Shown: positions 51,280 to 58,834, numbered from the stretch's first letter. The stretch: 64,000 bases of DNA from an uncultured Dysosmobacter sp. (GCF_947631165.1 NZ_CANRKH010000009.1:32101-96100); one strand, 5' to 3'. A program made the numbers and translations. The notes: generated by a model from the sequence alone, not told the origin.

Positions 51280-51709
51280 TAATCTGAAAAACGCAATCGT
51301 GCAGCAGGCGGCGGAGGACTACGCCGCGGCTTTTATGGGAAACGAGGTCGGCGGGAAAAAGCCGGCGGATATGATGCAGGAATGCGAGAAATTCTTCCGT
51401 TCCGGCTGGTATACGGAACTGACGAACGGAGCCATCGATGGCGGCTGGCTGGCGCGGAACTTGAAGATCCGCGAACTGGAAAAGGCGGCGAAAGCCTACG
51501 AAGCGATGCTTGGAATCTGCAACAGCACCACTTTCCGGTCAACCGTTACCTTCCCCAAAGAAAAAGGAAAAGAAAAGCCAAAGCCCATGAATTACATCTT
51601 CCCGCCGAGATTCGCCGGAGATATCATGGGCACTCTGAGAATCCAGCTTGAAACCATCAAAGCAGAAATCAGGGAATTGGAAAAGGAAAACAAGGGGGCG
51701 GATGTATGA
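51266..51709 (+). CDS. Hypothetical helical protein (147 aa)
   Basis: Unrecognised soluble protein with NLKNAIVQQAAEDYAAAFMG, a W-rich helix (FFRSGWYTELTNGAIDGGWL) and a C-terminal coiled coil (LETIKAEIRELEKENKG). ATG at 51266 follows AGGGAATCAGG. It overlaps the late-regulator gene by 4 bases and is probably expressed with it. Common in this location in related prophages, function unknown. Confidence 0.65.
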   Translation: MDAFDNLKNAIVQQAAEDYAAAFMGNEVGGKKPADMMQECEKFFRSGWYTELTNGAIDGGWLARNLKIRELEKAAKAYEAMLGICNSTTFRSTVTFPKEKGKEKPKPMNYIFPPRFAGDIMGTLRIQLETIKAEIRELEKENKGADV

Positions 51710-52119
51710 CGGCAAAAGAATATCTGTCCCAGGCAAGACGCCTGGATGAAATCATCAACTGCCGCCTGCGGGAACTGGAGTATTGGCGGCATCTGGCGGG
51801 CAGCATCTCAGGCACGAGGTATGATGGAATGCCGCACAGCCCTAACCGTCCCACTGAGGCGCCGTTCGCAAGGTGCCTGGACAAGATTGACGAGATAGAG
51901 CGTGACATCGACCGCAGGATTGATGAACTTGTGGACTTGCGCGATACGATAAACAGGGCCATCGATACCATGGATAATGCGGACGAACGGACATTGCTGC
52001 GATGCCGCTATCTTGAGAACAGTTCCTGGTCGGAAATTGGCGGCAGGCTGCATGTATCGAACAGGACGGTTCACCGCATCCACAGTTCTGCGCTTGCGAA
52101 TTTTTCTGTGCCGGATTAA
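51706..52119 (+). CDS. DUF1492 / ArpU-type late transcription regulator
   Basis: 137-aa sigma-like protein. The N-terminal helices (YLSQARRLDEIINCRLRELE) and the C-terminal HTH (RYLENSSWSEIGGRLHVSNRTVHRIHSSAL) are typical of DUF1492/ArpU proteins that switch on late genes. It lies directly before the HNH, small terminase and morphogenesis genes that it would control. ATG lies in the ATGA overlap with the previous gene. Confidence 0.85.
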   Translation: MTAKEYLSQARRLDEIINCRLRELEYWRHLAGSISGTRYDGMPHSPNRPTEAPFARCLDKIDEIERDIDRRIDELVDLRDTINRAIDTMDNADERTLLRCRYLENSSWSEIGGRLHVSNRTVHRIHSSALANFSVPD

Positions 52120-52216
52120 AAGTTGGCACACTTTGGCACGGTTTGTCATACCCATGCTCCTTGTGCGATGGGGTTGACGTGTAGTATGATATACTCAGCG
52201 AAGTAGAATAAGATGG

Positions 52217-52250
52217 GCCTCGGAGGAGCAATCCTTCCGGGGCTTTTCTT
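52217..52250 (+). terminator. Hairpin terminator before HNH gene
   Basis: GCCTCGGAGGA pairs with TCCTTCCGGGGC, followed by TTTTCTT. It separates early from packaging genes. Confidence 0.65.
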
Positions 52251-52272
52251 ATGGCCGGAAGGAGGAGATAAA

Positions 52273-52632
52273 GTGCCAAGGAAACCGAAACGTCCGTGTT
52301 CCTACCCCGGCTGCCCGCGCCTGACGGAAGGACGGTTCTGCGAGGAACACGAGAAACAGGAAAACAGACGCTACGAGAAGTACGACCGAGATCCGGCTGT
52401 ACGCCGTAGGTACGGGCGGGCATGGAAACGGATCAGGGACAGCTATGCCGCGGCGCATCCGCTGTGCGAGCAGTGCCTGGAAGAAGGAAGGTACGTGAAG
52501 ACCGAGGAAATCCACCACAAGGTTCCGCTGTCAAAAGGCGGGACGCATGACCGTGAGAACCTCGTGGCCTTGTGCAGGTCGTGCCATGCAAGGATCCACG
52601 CAAAGAGCGGGGACCGGTGGCACAACCGCTGA
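52273..52632 (+). CDS. HNH endonuclease next to small terminase
   Basis: 119-aa HNH nuclease. The core has EEIHHKVPLSKGGTHDRENL (His81/His82), two zinc pairs (CEQC at 65-68 and CRSCH at 101-105) and a basic N-terminal region with its own cysteines. Genes of this type beside terminase help cut cos ends in many siphoviruses. GTG at 52273 is chosen because GGAAGGAGG stands just upstream; a longer frame from 52213 would begin inside the terminator hairpin. Confidence 0.9.
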   Translation: MPRKPKRPCSYPGCPRLTEGRFCEEHEKQENRRYEKYDRDPAVRRRYGRAWKRIRDSYAAAHPLCEQCLEEGRYVKTEEIHHKVPLSKGGTHDRENLVALCRSCHARIHAKSGDRWHNR

Positions 52633-52752
52633 CCGGGAGGGGCGGTCAGAATCTCTGTGCCCCATCCCCCAGGGAACGGGCGCGGGGTCAAACGTGCGAA
52701 AAAAGCGAAATCAAACGGGGAATATCCCCCTGACGGGAAGGAGACGGTTTTC

Positions 52753-53304
52753 ATGGCGAAGGACGGCACCGCCAGGGGCGGCGCAAGGGCCGGAAGCGGA
52801 CGCAAGTCCAAGGCTCTGGCCGAGAAACTGGGGAACGGCAATCCGGGCGGCAGGAAGCTGACGGTCATGGAACTGCCCACCGACGCCGACCTATCCGGCG
52901 AGGAGATGCCGGAGGTCAAAAGCTACATGAGGGAGCGGCAGAAAAACGGCGAGGATTTTGACGCTGCGGATATTTTTGAGGAGACGTGGCTGTGGCTCAA
53001 GGAACGGGGCTGTGAGAAGCTGGTCAGCACACAGCTTGTCCGCAACTATGCCATGAGCGTCTCCCGGTGGATCCAGTGCGAACGCGCCATCTCCGAATAC
53101 GGATTCCTGGCAAAGCATCCGACCACGGGGCAGGCGATTGCCTCGCCGTATGTCAGCATGAGCCAGAATTACATGAAGCAGGTCAACAACCTGTGGTACC
53201 AGATTTTCCAGATCGTGAAGGAAAACTGCTCGGCGGAATTCATGGGGGCGACGCCGCAGGATGACGTGATGGAGCGTCTGCTCCGCTCCCGGAAAGGAAT
53301 GTGA
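52753..53304 (+). CDS. terS: Phage terminase small subunit (P27 family)
   Basis: 183-aa DNA-recognition subunit. It starts with the typical glycine/arginine stretch AKDGTARGGARAGSGRKSKA, then NPGGRKLTVMELP, and a helical C-terminal half (SPYVSMSQNYMKQVNNLWYQ) that drives ring assembly. ATG at 52753 follows GGGAAGGAG. Unusually, the large subunit is not next to it; about 5.8 kb of accessory genes lie between. In prophage A the small subunit is not in the window. Confidence 0.9.
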   Translation: MAKDGTARGGARAGSGRKSKALAEKLGNGNPGGRKLTVMELPTDADLSGEEMPEVKSYMRERQKNGEDFDAADIFEETWLWLKERGCEKLVSTQLVRNYAMSVSRWIQCERAISEYGFLAKHPTTGQAIASPYVSMSQNYMKQVNNLWYQIFQIVKENCSAEFMGATPQDDVMERLLRSRKGM

Positions 53305-53306
53305 GT

Positions 53307-54089
53307 ATGTTTGAAAAAGTAAATCCGGCGCATCCCGACAAACAGGCGGATCGTATCGCCGGCGCACTTGTTGATATGGCGTATGTGTCACAGGAAAATC
53401 CAAAAATCGCTGTGGAAGTCCTGCTCGGACATGGTGTGTGCCATATCATCGCGGAGACTTCCGTGCATCTGTCTAAGGCAGATGTTTTTTCCGCTGTCTA
53501 CCGTATCGCCGGAAATGTACAGTTGGATTATGTAGAAGTGCCGCAGGACGGACGCCTCTCCGAAAACCAGAGGAACGGAGTCCGCTGCGGTGACAACGGC
53601 ATCTTCAAAGGGATGCCTGTCACAGAGGAACAGAAAAAGCTGACAGAAATCGCAAGGGAAATCTATGCGAAGTATCCGTATGACGGAAAGTACATTCTGG
53701 ACGGTGAGCGGCTGATTATCTGCCAGAGCAATGCGGACAGCGAGGAACTGCGCAAAGCCTATCCTACTGCCGTGGTCAATCCGCTCGGTGACTGGACAGG
53801 CGGCTCGGACGTTGACTCCGGAGCCACCAACCGCAAACTGGGCAGCGACATGGCGGATTCCGTCACGGGCGGCGGCCTGCATGGAAAGGACCTCTCCAAA
53901 GCGGATATCTGCATAAACATCTACGCATGGCTGAAAGCACAGAAAACAGGCAGGCCTGTGGAACTGTGCTGCGCCATCGGGGACGATTCCGTGGACGGGA
54001 AACCGTATGCGGAGATCGTATCAATTGCGGGAGACTACATCCGCTCTGAGGGCGGCTTTGAGAGATTTGCGGAATGGGGGCTGGTGTGA
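53307..54089 (+). CDS. Compact SAM synthetase-like protein
   Basis: 260-aa relative of methionine adenosyltransferase, which makes S-adenosylmethionine from methionine and ATP. The N-terminal VNPAHPDKQADRIAGALVD and GHGVCHIIAETSVH and the C-terminal GGSDVDSGATNRKLGSD...GGGLHGKDLSKAD match conserved parts of MetK, including the HPDK and GGG-SGKD-type loops. Host enzymes are near 390 aa; most of the central domain is absent. It lies directly upstream of, and overlaps, a DNA methylase gene, so a role in feeding SAM to phage DNA modification is likely. Confidence 0.85.
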   Translation: MFEKVNPAHPDKQADRIAGALVDMAYVSQENPKIAVEVLLGHGVCHIIAETSVHLSKADVFSAVYRIAGNVQLDYVEVPQDGRLSENQRNGVRCGDNGIFKGMPVTEEQKKLTEIAREIYAKYPYDGKYILDGERLIICQSNADSEELRKAYPTAVVNPLGDWTGGSDVDSGATNRKLGSDMADSVTGGGLHGKDLSKADICINIYAWLKAQKTGRPVELCCAIGDDSVDGKPYAEIVSIAGDYIRSEGGFERFAEWGLV

Positions 54090-55339
54090 TGAATACGACA
54101 ACGGATATGCAGCTTGTGCCTATCGCAAAGCTGATCCCATATGTAAATAACGCGAGGACGCACTCGCCGGAACAGATCACCAAGCTCCGCGCCTCATTGC
54201 GGGAGTTCGGCTTTGTCAATCCGGTCATCATTGACCGGGACTACAACGTCATAGCCGGGCATGGAAGAATCGCCGCCGCCAAGGAGGAAGGCATCACTGA
54301 AATCCCGTGTGTATTTGTGGACTATCTCACCGAGGCGCAGAAGAAAGCCTACATTCTGGCGGACAACCGCATGGCGATGGATGCCGGATGGGATGAGGAA
54401 CTGCTCCGGGTGGAGATTGAATCCTTAAAGGGCATGGATTTTGACGTGTCTCTTACCGGTTTTGATGACAAGGAGCTGTCCGACCTGTTCTCTGATGAGT
54501 CTGACAGCGATGCAAAAGATGATGATTACGATTTGACGGCCGCTTTGGAAAAGGCGGCTTTTGTTATGCGCGGGGATGTCTGGACGGTGGGCAGGCACAA
54601 ACTGGTGTGCGGAGACGCCACCAATCCCGATGACGTGAACCTGCTGATGGGCGACACCAAGGCGAACCTCATCCTGACGGATCCGCCTTACGGGGTATCA
54701 TTCAAGTCCAGCAGCGGTCTGACCATCCAGAATGATTCCATCAAGGGCGAGGAGTTTTACAATTTCCTGCTTTCCGCTTTCAGGAACATGGCTGACCATC
54801 TGGAAAAAGGCGGCGCGGCGTATGTGTTCCATGCGGACACGGAAGGGCTGAACTTCCGCAGGGCATTCGTGGACGCGGGATTCCATCTCGCCGGATGCTG
54901 TATCTGGGTGAAGGATTCGCTGGTGCTTGGCAGGAGCGACTACCAGTGGCAGCATGAACCCATCCTCTATGGCTTCATGCAGAACGGCAAGCACAAATGG
55001 TATTCCGACCGGAAGCAGACCACAATCTGGAACTTCGCCAAGCCAAAGCGGAATGCGAACCACCCGACCTCCAAGCCGCTCGATCTGCTCGGTTACCCCA
55101 TTGGCAACTCCACGCAGGAGAACGCCGTGGTCATCGACACGTTCGGCGGTTCCGGCTCCACGCTGATGGCGTGTGAGCAGATGAACCGCGTTTGTTACAC
55201 AATGGAACTGGACGAGAAGTACGCATCCGTCATCCTGCGGAGATATGTGGACGACACCGGCGATGCGGACGGTGTGTATGTGATACGGAACGGGGAACGG
55301 ATCCCTTACTCCGACCTCGTGAAGGAGGTGGATGCATAG
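54089..55339 (+). CDS. ParB-domain DNA methyltransferase
   Basis: 416-aa protein. An N-terminal ParB/Srx-like domain (IPYVNNARTHSPEQITKLRA, NVIAGHGRIAAAKEEG) is fused to a beta-class DNA methylase with DPPY at about 198-201 (ILTDPPYGVSF) and FGGSGST near 351. Such fusions modify phage DNA to resist restriction and may act with terminase. The ATG overlaps the SAM synthetase stop (ATGA), tying substrate supply to modification. Confidence 0.93.
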   Translation: MNTTTDMQLVPIAKLIPYVNNARTHSPEQITKLRASLREFGFVNPVIIDRDYNVIAGHGRIAAAKEEGITEIPCVFVDYLTEAQKKAYILADNRMAMDAGWDEELLRVEIESLKGMDFDVSLTGFDDKELSDLFSDESDSDAKDDDYDLTAALEKAAFVMRGDVWTVGRHKLVCGDATNPDDVNLLMGDTKANLILTDPPYGVSFKSSSGLTIQNDSIKGEEFYNFLLSAFRNMADHLEKGGAAYVFHADTEGLNFRRAFVDAGFHLAGCCIWVKDSLVLGRSDYQWQHEPILYGFMQNGKHKWYSDRKQTTIWNFAKPKRNANHPTSKPLDLLGYPIGNSTQENAVVIDTFGGSGSTLMACEQMNRVCYTMELDEKYASVILRRYVDDTGDADGVYVIRNGERIPYSDLVKEVDA

Positions 55340-55374
55340 AGCTCCCTGTTGTGTACGATGCACAGAATCCCGCA

Positions 55375-55460
55375 CAGTAATTTGTCAGCTATTCCACACG
55401 GATCTGCTTGCTATTTCTGCGCCTTTGAGTGATGAATGTAGTACCGAAAACGAAGGAGGT
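55375..55460 (+). promoter_or_regulatory. Recurrent promoter-leader element, copy 6 (short)
   Basis: TTGCTA at 55408-55413, 17 bases, GATGAA at 55431-55436, then AGTACCGAAAACGAAGGAGG, a shortened leader. It drives the 257-aa gene at 55469. Confidence 0.7.
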
Positions 55461-55468
55461 ACTTCACT

Positions 55469-56242
55469 ATGACGATCAACTACAACGTAACGGGCAGCGA
55501 AAGGAAACGGCTGGCGGACTGCATCGCCGGGTTCCTCGGCTGCGAAAAGAAATACCTGGGCGTCCCGAGCTGTGCCTATCAGGCAGGTTACATTGAGGTA
55601 AGCAAGGATGGCACGATCAGCTTTGACGATGGGGCAGACAGCAAGGAGATCGAAGCGCTCCTTGAGGAGCTTGGGAAAGAAGGCTTTCATGCTGAGCCTG
55701 CCGCAGGGGAGACAGCCATGACAGATGTTGCAGAGGATGATGATACGTCTGCGGATACCGCAGAGGATAACGATGCTGCTGCGGATGCTCCTGCAAAGGG
55801 AAACACGGCACAGGATGCGGACACAGGCCTCACGGTGGAGATCCCGCTTGAGAAGGTGGCCGTGGGGAACCTTACAAGGCTGCTGGATGCCAAGGGATCA
55901 CTCATCAGAAAGGCACTGGGCATTGAGAATCTGGGGATTGAAGTCACGGAGGATACGGTAAAATTTCCATGGTTTCCGGAACTGCCGGATCCGGATGAGG
56001 TTCCGGCATACACGCACTTCATCGCCGCGCTGTGTGCGATGAGCAAAAACCAGAAACGCGTCACGGCCACGGCGAAGGAAGTGGACAACGAGAAGTACGC
56101 ATTCCGCTGCTTCCTCCTGCGGCTGGGATTCATCGGAGCCGAGTGCAAGGCGGAGCGGAAGATCCTGCTGAAGAACCTTTCCGGCTCATCTGCCTTCAAG
56201 AGCGGACGCAAAGGAGGTGTTGCCGATGCGGTTTCCGAGTAG
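55469..56242 (+). CDS. Virulence-related-type phage accessory protein (257 aa)
   Basis: N-terminal 75 residues (NYNVTGSERKRLADCIAGFL) form a small alpha/beta domain. A long acidic alanine/threonine-rich linker (about 85-125) follows, then a central domain (VEIPLEKVAVGNLTRLLDAK). The C-terminal 45 residues (YAFRCFLLRLGFIGAECKAE) are shared with the end of the amidoligase at 56598. The label follows database names for similar prophage proteins; the function is unknown. ATG follows AAGGAGG in the leader element. Confidence 0.65.
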   Translation: MTINYNVTGSERKRLADCIAGFLGCEKKYLGVPSCAYQAGYIEVSKDGTISFDDGADSKEIEALLEELGKEGFHAEPAAGETAMTDVAEDDDTSADTAEDNDAAADAPAKGNTAQDADTGLTVEIPLEKVAVGNLTRLLDAKGSLIRKALGIENLGIEVTEDTVKFPWFPELPDPDEVPAYTHFIAALCAMSKNQKRVTATAKEVDNEKYAFRCFLLRLGFIGAECKAERKILLKNLSGSSAFKSGRKGGVADAVSE

Positions 56243-56474
56243 GGAGACAGTCGAGCGGCTCCGCAGGGAGTTCCCCGCAGGCACACGGGTGGAGCTTGTG
56301 AAGATGGACGATGTCCAGGCACCGCCGATTGGGACGCGGGGAACCTGCAGAGGCGTGGACGACGTGGGAAGCATTTTAGTGGCGTGGGACAATGGATGCG
56401 GTCTCTCGGTTGCCTACGGTGAGGATGTCTGCCGGAAAGTGGCGGACACTTCCCCTGGGGCTAGGAAGCTGTAA
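56226..56474 (+). CDS. DUF4314 protein (82 aa)
   Basis: Small beta-barrel-type protein with the DUF4314 pattern ETVERLRREFPAGTRVELVKMDD...PPIGTRGTCRGVDDVGSI.. and a WDNGCGLSVAYGED ending. ATG at 56226 follows AAAGGAGG and overlaps the previous gene by 17 bases. Common in Lachnospiraceae mobile elements; function unknown, probably nucleic-acid or peptide binding by its SH3/KOW-like look. Confidence 0.85.
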   Translation: MRFPSRETVERLRREFPAGTRVELVKMDDVQAPPIGTRGTCRGVDDVGSILVAWDNGCGLSVAYGEDVCRKVADTSPGARKL

Positions 56475-56476
56475 AC

Positions 56477-56590
56477 TACACAATATCCCGCGGCCATCTT
56501 TGTGTACTTTATGCTCCGAATCTGCTTGCTATTATCCGCGTTTAGAGTGATTAATACAGTACCGAAAGGGAAAACAAAAAAACGAGGAGG
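56477..56590 (+). promoter_or_regulatory. Recurrent promoter-leader element, copy 7
   Basis: Perfect TACACAA-16-TTGTGTA inverted repeat at 56477-56506, then TTGCTA at 56526-56531, 17 bases, GATTAA at 56549-56554, leader ACCGAAAGGGAAAAC and GAGGAGG. It drives the amidoligase. Confidence 0.8.
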
Positions 56591-56597
56591 AACCAGC

Positions 56598-57548
56598 ATG
56601 AAGAACACAGCTACACAGCAGGCCGAAATGAAGAAGCAGACCATCGGGGTCGAGGTCGAGATGAACAGCATAACAAGGGAAAAGGCAGCGAAGACTGCCG
56701 CCGGATTCTTCGGAACCGGAAGGTACGAATACACAGCCCGCCGCAACGGGTACGAAACCTGGAGCGCATGGGACGCGCAGGGACGCGAGTGGAAATTCCA
56801 GAAGGACGTTTCCATCGCGGGACCGGACAGCGAAAAGTGCGAACTGGTCACCCCGATCCTGACCTACGACGACATCGAGACCCTGCAGGAGCTCATCCGG
56901 CAGCTCCGGCACAAGGGAGCCAAGAGCGACGCCTCCAGGGGATGCGGGGTACACATCCACATCGGGGCACAGGGGCACACGCCGCAGACCTTGAGGAACC
57001 TTGCCAACATCATGGCAAGCCATGAAAGCCTCCTGGCCGAAGCCCTCGACCTGGACCATTACCGGGTGAGCCGCTACTGCCGCACGGTAGACCCAAGGTT
57101 CCTGGAGCAGCTCAACAGGAAGAAGCCGGCCACGATGGCGCAGCTCGCGGACATCTGGTACGGCAGCCAGGGTGAGGACCACGGCAGGGGCCAGCACTAC
57201 AACGGCAGCCGGTACCACATGCTCAACCTCCACGCCACCTTCACGCACGGGACGGTCGAGTTCAGGCTCTTCCAGTTCGACGAGCCGGGGAACGGGCGCA
57301 GGGGAGGCCTCCACGCGGGGCAGCTCAAGAGCTACATCCAGCTCTGCCTGGCGCTTTCCCAGATGGCAAAGATGGTAAAGAGCGCGAGCCCGAAGGAACA
57401 GCAGAAGGAAAACCCAAGGTACGCGATGCGGACATGGCTCCTCAGGCTGGGGTTCATCGGGGACGAGTTCAAGACCGCGAGGGACATCCTGACAAAGAGG
57501 CTTTCCGGCGACGCGGCCTTCCGGCACACGGCAAGGCCGGCCGCTTGA
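56598..57548 (+). CDS. Phage amidoligase
   Basis: 316-aa enzyme of the amidoligase family (glutamine-synthetase/COOH-NH2 ligase fold), expected to join an amino group to a carboxylate using ATP. Hallmarks: TIGVEVEMNSITREKA at the start, CELVTPIL, GCGVHIHIGAQGHTPQTLRN and FTHGTVEFRLFQFDEP. The last 45 residues (YAMRTWLLRLGFIGDEFKTA) are a module shared with the protein at 55469. Families of this kind occur beside AIG2-like cyclotransferases, as here, suggesting making and removal of a peptide or isopeptide tag. ATG at 56598 follows CGAGGAGG. Confidence 0.9.
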   Translation: MKNTATQQAEMKKQTIGVEVEMNSITREKAAKTAAGFFGTGRYEYTARRNGYETWSAWDAQGREWKFQKDVSIAGPDSEKCELVTPILTYDDIETLQELIRQLRHKGAKSDASRGCGVHIHIGAQGHTPQTLRNLANIMASHESLLAEALDLDHYRVSRYCRTVDPRFLEQLNRKKPATMAQLADIWYGSQGEDHGRGQHYNGSRYHMLNLHATFTHGTVEFRLFQFDEPGNGRRGGLHAGQLKSYIQLCLALSQMAKMVKSASPKEQQKENPRYAMRTWLLRLGFIGDEFKTARDILTKRLSGDAAFRHTARPAA

Positions 57549-57570
57549 AGAGGACGCAGGGATTAGCCTC

Positions 57571-57643
57571 CTGCCACCTGACTTGACCGCAAGGAACCAT
57601 GGTTCCTGGGCGGTCTTAAGGTGGTAGAAGGGTGATCCCTTCG
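57571..57643 (+). ncRNA. Structured leader upstream of AIG2-like gene (candidate)
   Basis: Three stacked helices with small internal loops (CCACCT/AGGTGG, GACCGC/GCGGTC and a 16-base perfect palindrome centred at CCATGG) form one long hairpin at 57571-57627. A second hairpin GAAGGG-TGAT-CCCTTC follows, then GGAAAGGA. An ATG in the palindrome could read a 6-residue peptide (MVPGRS). It looks like a regulatory leader rather than a plain terminator because no T run follows. Confidence 0.5.
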
Positions 57644-57660
57644 GAAAGGATGGATTGCAG

Positions 57661-58134
57661 ATGAAAAAACGATACTACATTGCCTACGGGAGCAACTTAA
57701 ACGTACAGCAGATGCGGAGGCGCTGCCCGCATGCCACGGTCCTTGGTACGGCAAACCTGAAAGACTGGGAGCTGCTTTTCAAGGGGAGCAGGACCGGTTC
57801 CTACCTCACGATCGAGGAATGCGAAGGCGGCACGGTCCCGGTGGCGGTCTGGGAGGTTGACGGGACGGACGAGGCGGCGCTTGACCGCTACGAGGGGTTC
57901 CCCACCTTCTACTACAAGAAGGAGATCCGGCTCCAGTACAAAGGCATCCGCACGGGGAGGCGCAGGACGGTGACAGCCTTCGCCTACATCATGCACGAGG
58001 ACAGGCCCATCGGTGTGCCGGCCGATTTCTACATGAGGACCTGCCTGAACGGCTACGACACTTTTTACTTCAACAGGAACGTGCTGATTGAAGCCTACGA
58101 AAAATGCGAAAGGATGTGCGGACATGAAGGATAA
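57661..58134 (+). CDS. AIG2-like gamma-glutamylcyclotransferase
   Basis: 157-aa protein with KRYYIAYGSNLNVQQMRRRC, the YGSNL substrate loop of the family, and LDRYEGFPTFYYKKEI carrying the catalytic Glu. It cleaves gamma-glutamyl or related amide bonds by cyclisation. The adjacent amidoligase would make such bonds, so the two could run a tagging cycle on a phage or host target. It overlaps the zinc-ribbon gene by 11 bases. ATG at 57661 lies after GGAAAGGATGGATTGC. Confidence 0.92.
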   Translation: MKKRYYIAYGSNLNVQQMRRRCPHATVLGTANLKDWELLFKGSRTGSYLTIEECEGGTVPVAVWEVDGTDEAALDRYEGFPTFYYKKEIRLQYKGIRTGRRRTVTAFAYIMHEDRPIGVPADFYMRTCLNGYDTFYFNRNVLIEAYEKCERMCGHEG

Positions 58135-58336
58135 TGCGGTAATCAGGGAAGCAAGGGAATGCCCGAAGTGCGGACGGATTTATTACGACCGTCCGGCACT
58201 TTCCAGGGATGACAATGAGACGTTCATCTGCCCGGACTGTGGCACCAGGGAGGCACTGGAAAGCCTGGGCATTGCCACTGACGAGCAGGAAGAGATCCTC
58301 GCAACGATTCACAGGAGCATGCGTAGGAGACGGTAA
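58124..58336 (+). CDS. Small zinc-ribbon protein (70 aa)
   Basis: Two zinc knuckles, CPKCGRIYYD and CPDCGTREA, followed by a helical tail. ATG at 58124 overlaps the end of the AIG2-like gene. The prophage A copy ends at position 100. Because it travels with the amidoligase/AIG2 pair in prophage B and heads the cassette region in prophage A, it may be part of the same functional set. Confidence 0.8.
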   Translation: MKDNAVIREARECPKCGRIYYDRPALSRDDNETFICPDCGTREALESLGIATDEQEEILATIHRSMRRRR

Positions 58337-58338
58337 AA

Positions 58339-58452
58339 TACACAATCCGCGCCTCAGATAATTGTGTAGATTATGGCTTGGAATCTGCTTGCTATTATCT
58401 CCGTTCAGAGTGATATATACAGTACCGAAAGGGAAAACAAAAAAAACGGAGG
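58339..58452 (+). promoter_or_regulatory. Recurrent promoter-leader element, copy 8
   Basis: TACACAAT...ATTGTGTA inverted repeat at 58339-58368, TTGCTA at 58389-58394, 17 bases, GATATA at 58412-58417, leader ACCGAAAGGGAAAAC and CGGAGG. Confidence 0.85.
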
Positions 58453-58460
58453 TAGACAAG

Positions 58461-58649
58461 ATGCTGAACAAAAAATTTGAAGGAGCCACACTTTTTGAAA
58501 TCGACTACACACCGAAGGGAACGAAAGCAAGAAAGACCGTAACGGTCTGGGCAAAGGACAGGCTGGACGCACACAACTTCATGATCTACAACAAGATCTG
58601 GGGGAAGCAGCATGAAATCAGGGTGGCGACTGCTAACCTGCTGAAATAA
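58461..58649 (+). CDS. Hypothetical basic protein (62 aa)
   Basis: Unrecognised small protein with a strand-rich start (NKKFEGATLFEIDYTPKG) and TVTVWAKDRLDAHNFMIYNK. It is a single-gene cassette between a promoter element and a terminator. ATG at 58461 follows CGGAGGTAGACAAG. Size and setting fit an anti-host or anti-defence accessory gene, but nothing in the sequence proves that. Confidence 0.6.
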   Translation: MLNKKFEGATLFEIDYTPKGTKARKTVTVWAKDRLDAHNFMIYNKIWGKQHEIRVATANLLK

Positions 58650-58665
58650 CGCGGGAACATTCCGG

Positions 58666-58692
58666 GAGAAGGCCGAGGGGCCTTTTCTCTTT
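58666..58692 (+). terminator. Hairpin terminator of 62-aa cassette
   Basis: GAGAAGGCC-GAGG-GGCCTTTTCTC, followed by TT. Confidence 0.75.
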
Positions 58693-58720
58693 GCTGACAG
58701 CTTTCAATTTATCTGAAATA

Positions 58721-58834
58721 TACACAATCCAAGGTGCTGATGTTTGTCTACATTATGCCGCAGAATTTGCTTGATAATATATCCGTTCAGAGTGATATAT
58801 ACAGTACCGAAAGGGAAAACAAAAAAACGGAGGT
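58721..58834 (+). promoter_or_regulatory. Recurrent promoter-leader element, copy 9
   Basis: TACACAA...TTGTCTA at 58721-58750, TTGATA at 58771-58776, 17 bases, GATATA at 58794-58799, leader ACCGAAAGGGAAAAC and CGGAGG. It drives the 56-aa gene. Confidence 0.85.

Noticed and set aside
52130..52212. Promoter before the HNH gene (TATGATATACT region)
   Set aside because: A -10-like sequence is present but no -35 box at acceptable spacing (TTGTGC at 18 is weak), so it was not listed as a feature.
505..58834. Recurrent elements as integron attC sites or a CRISPR array
   Set aside because: No integrase of the integron type, no attC core sites, spacing far too large and irregular for CRISPR, and clear promoter hexamers with 17-base spacing.
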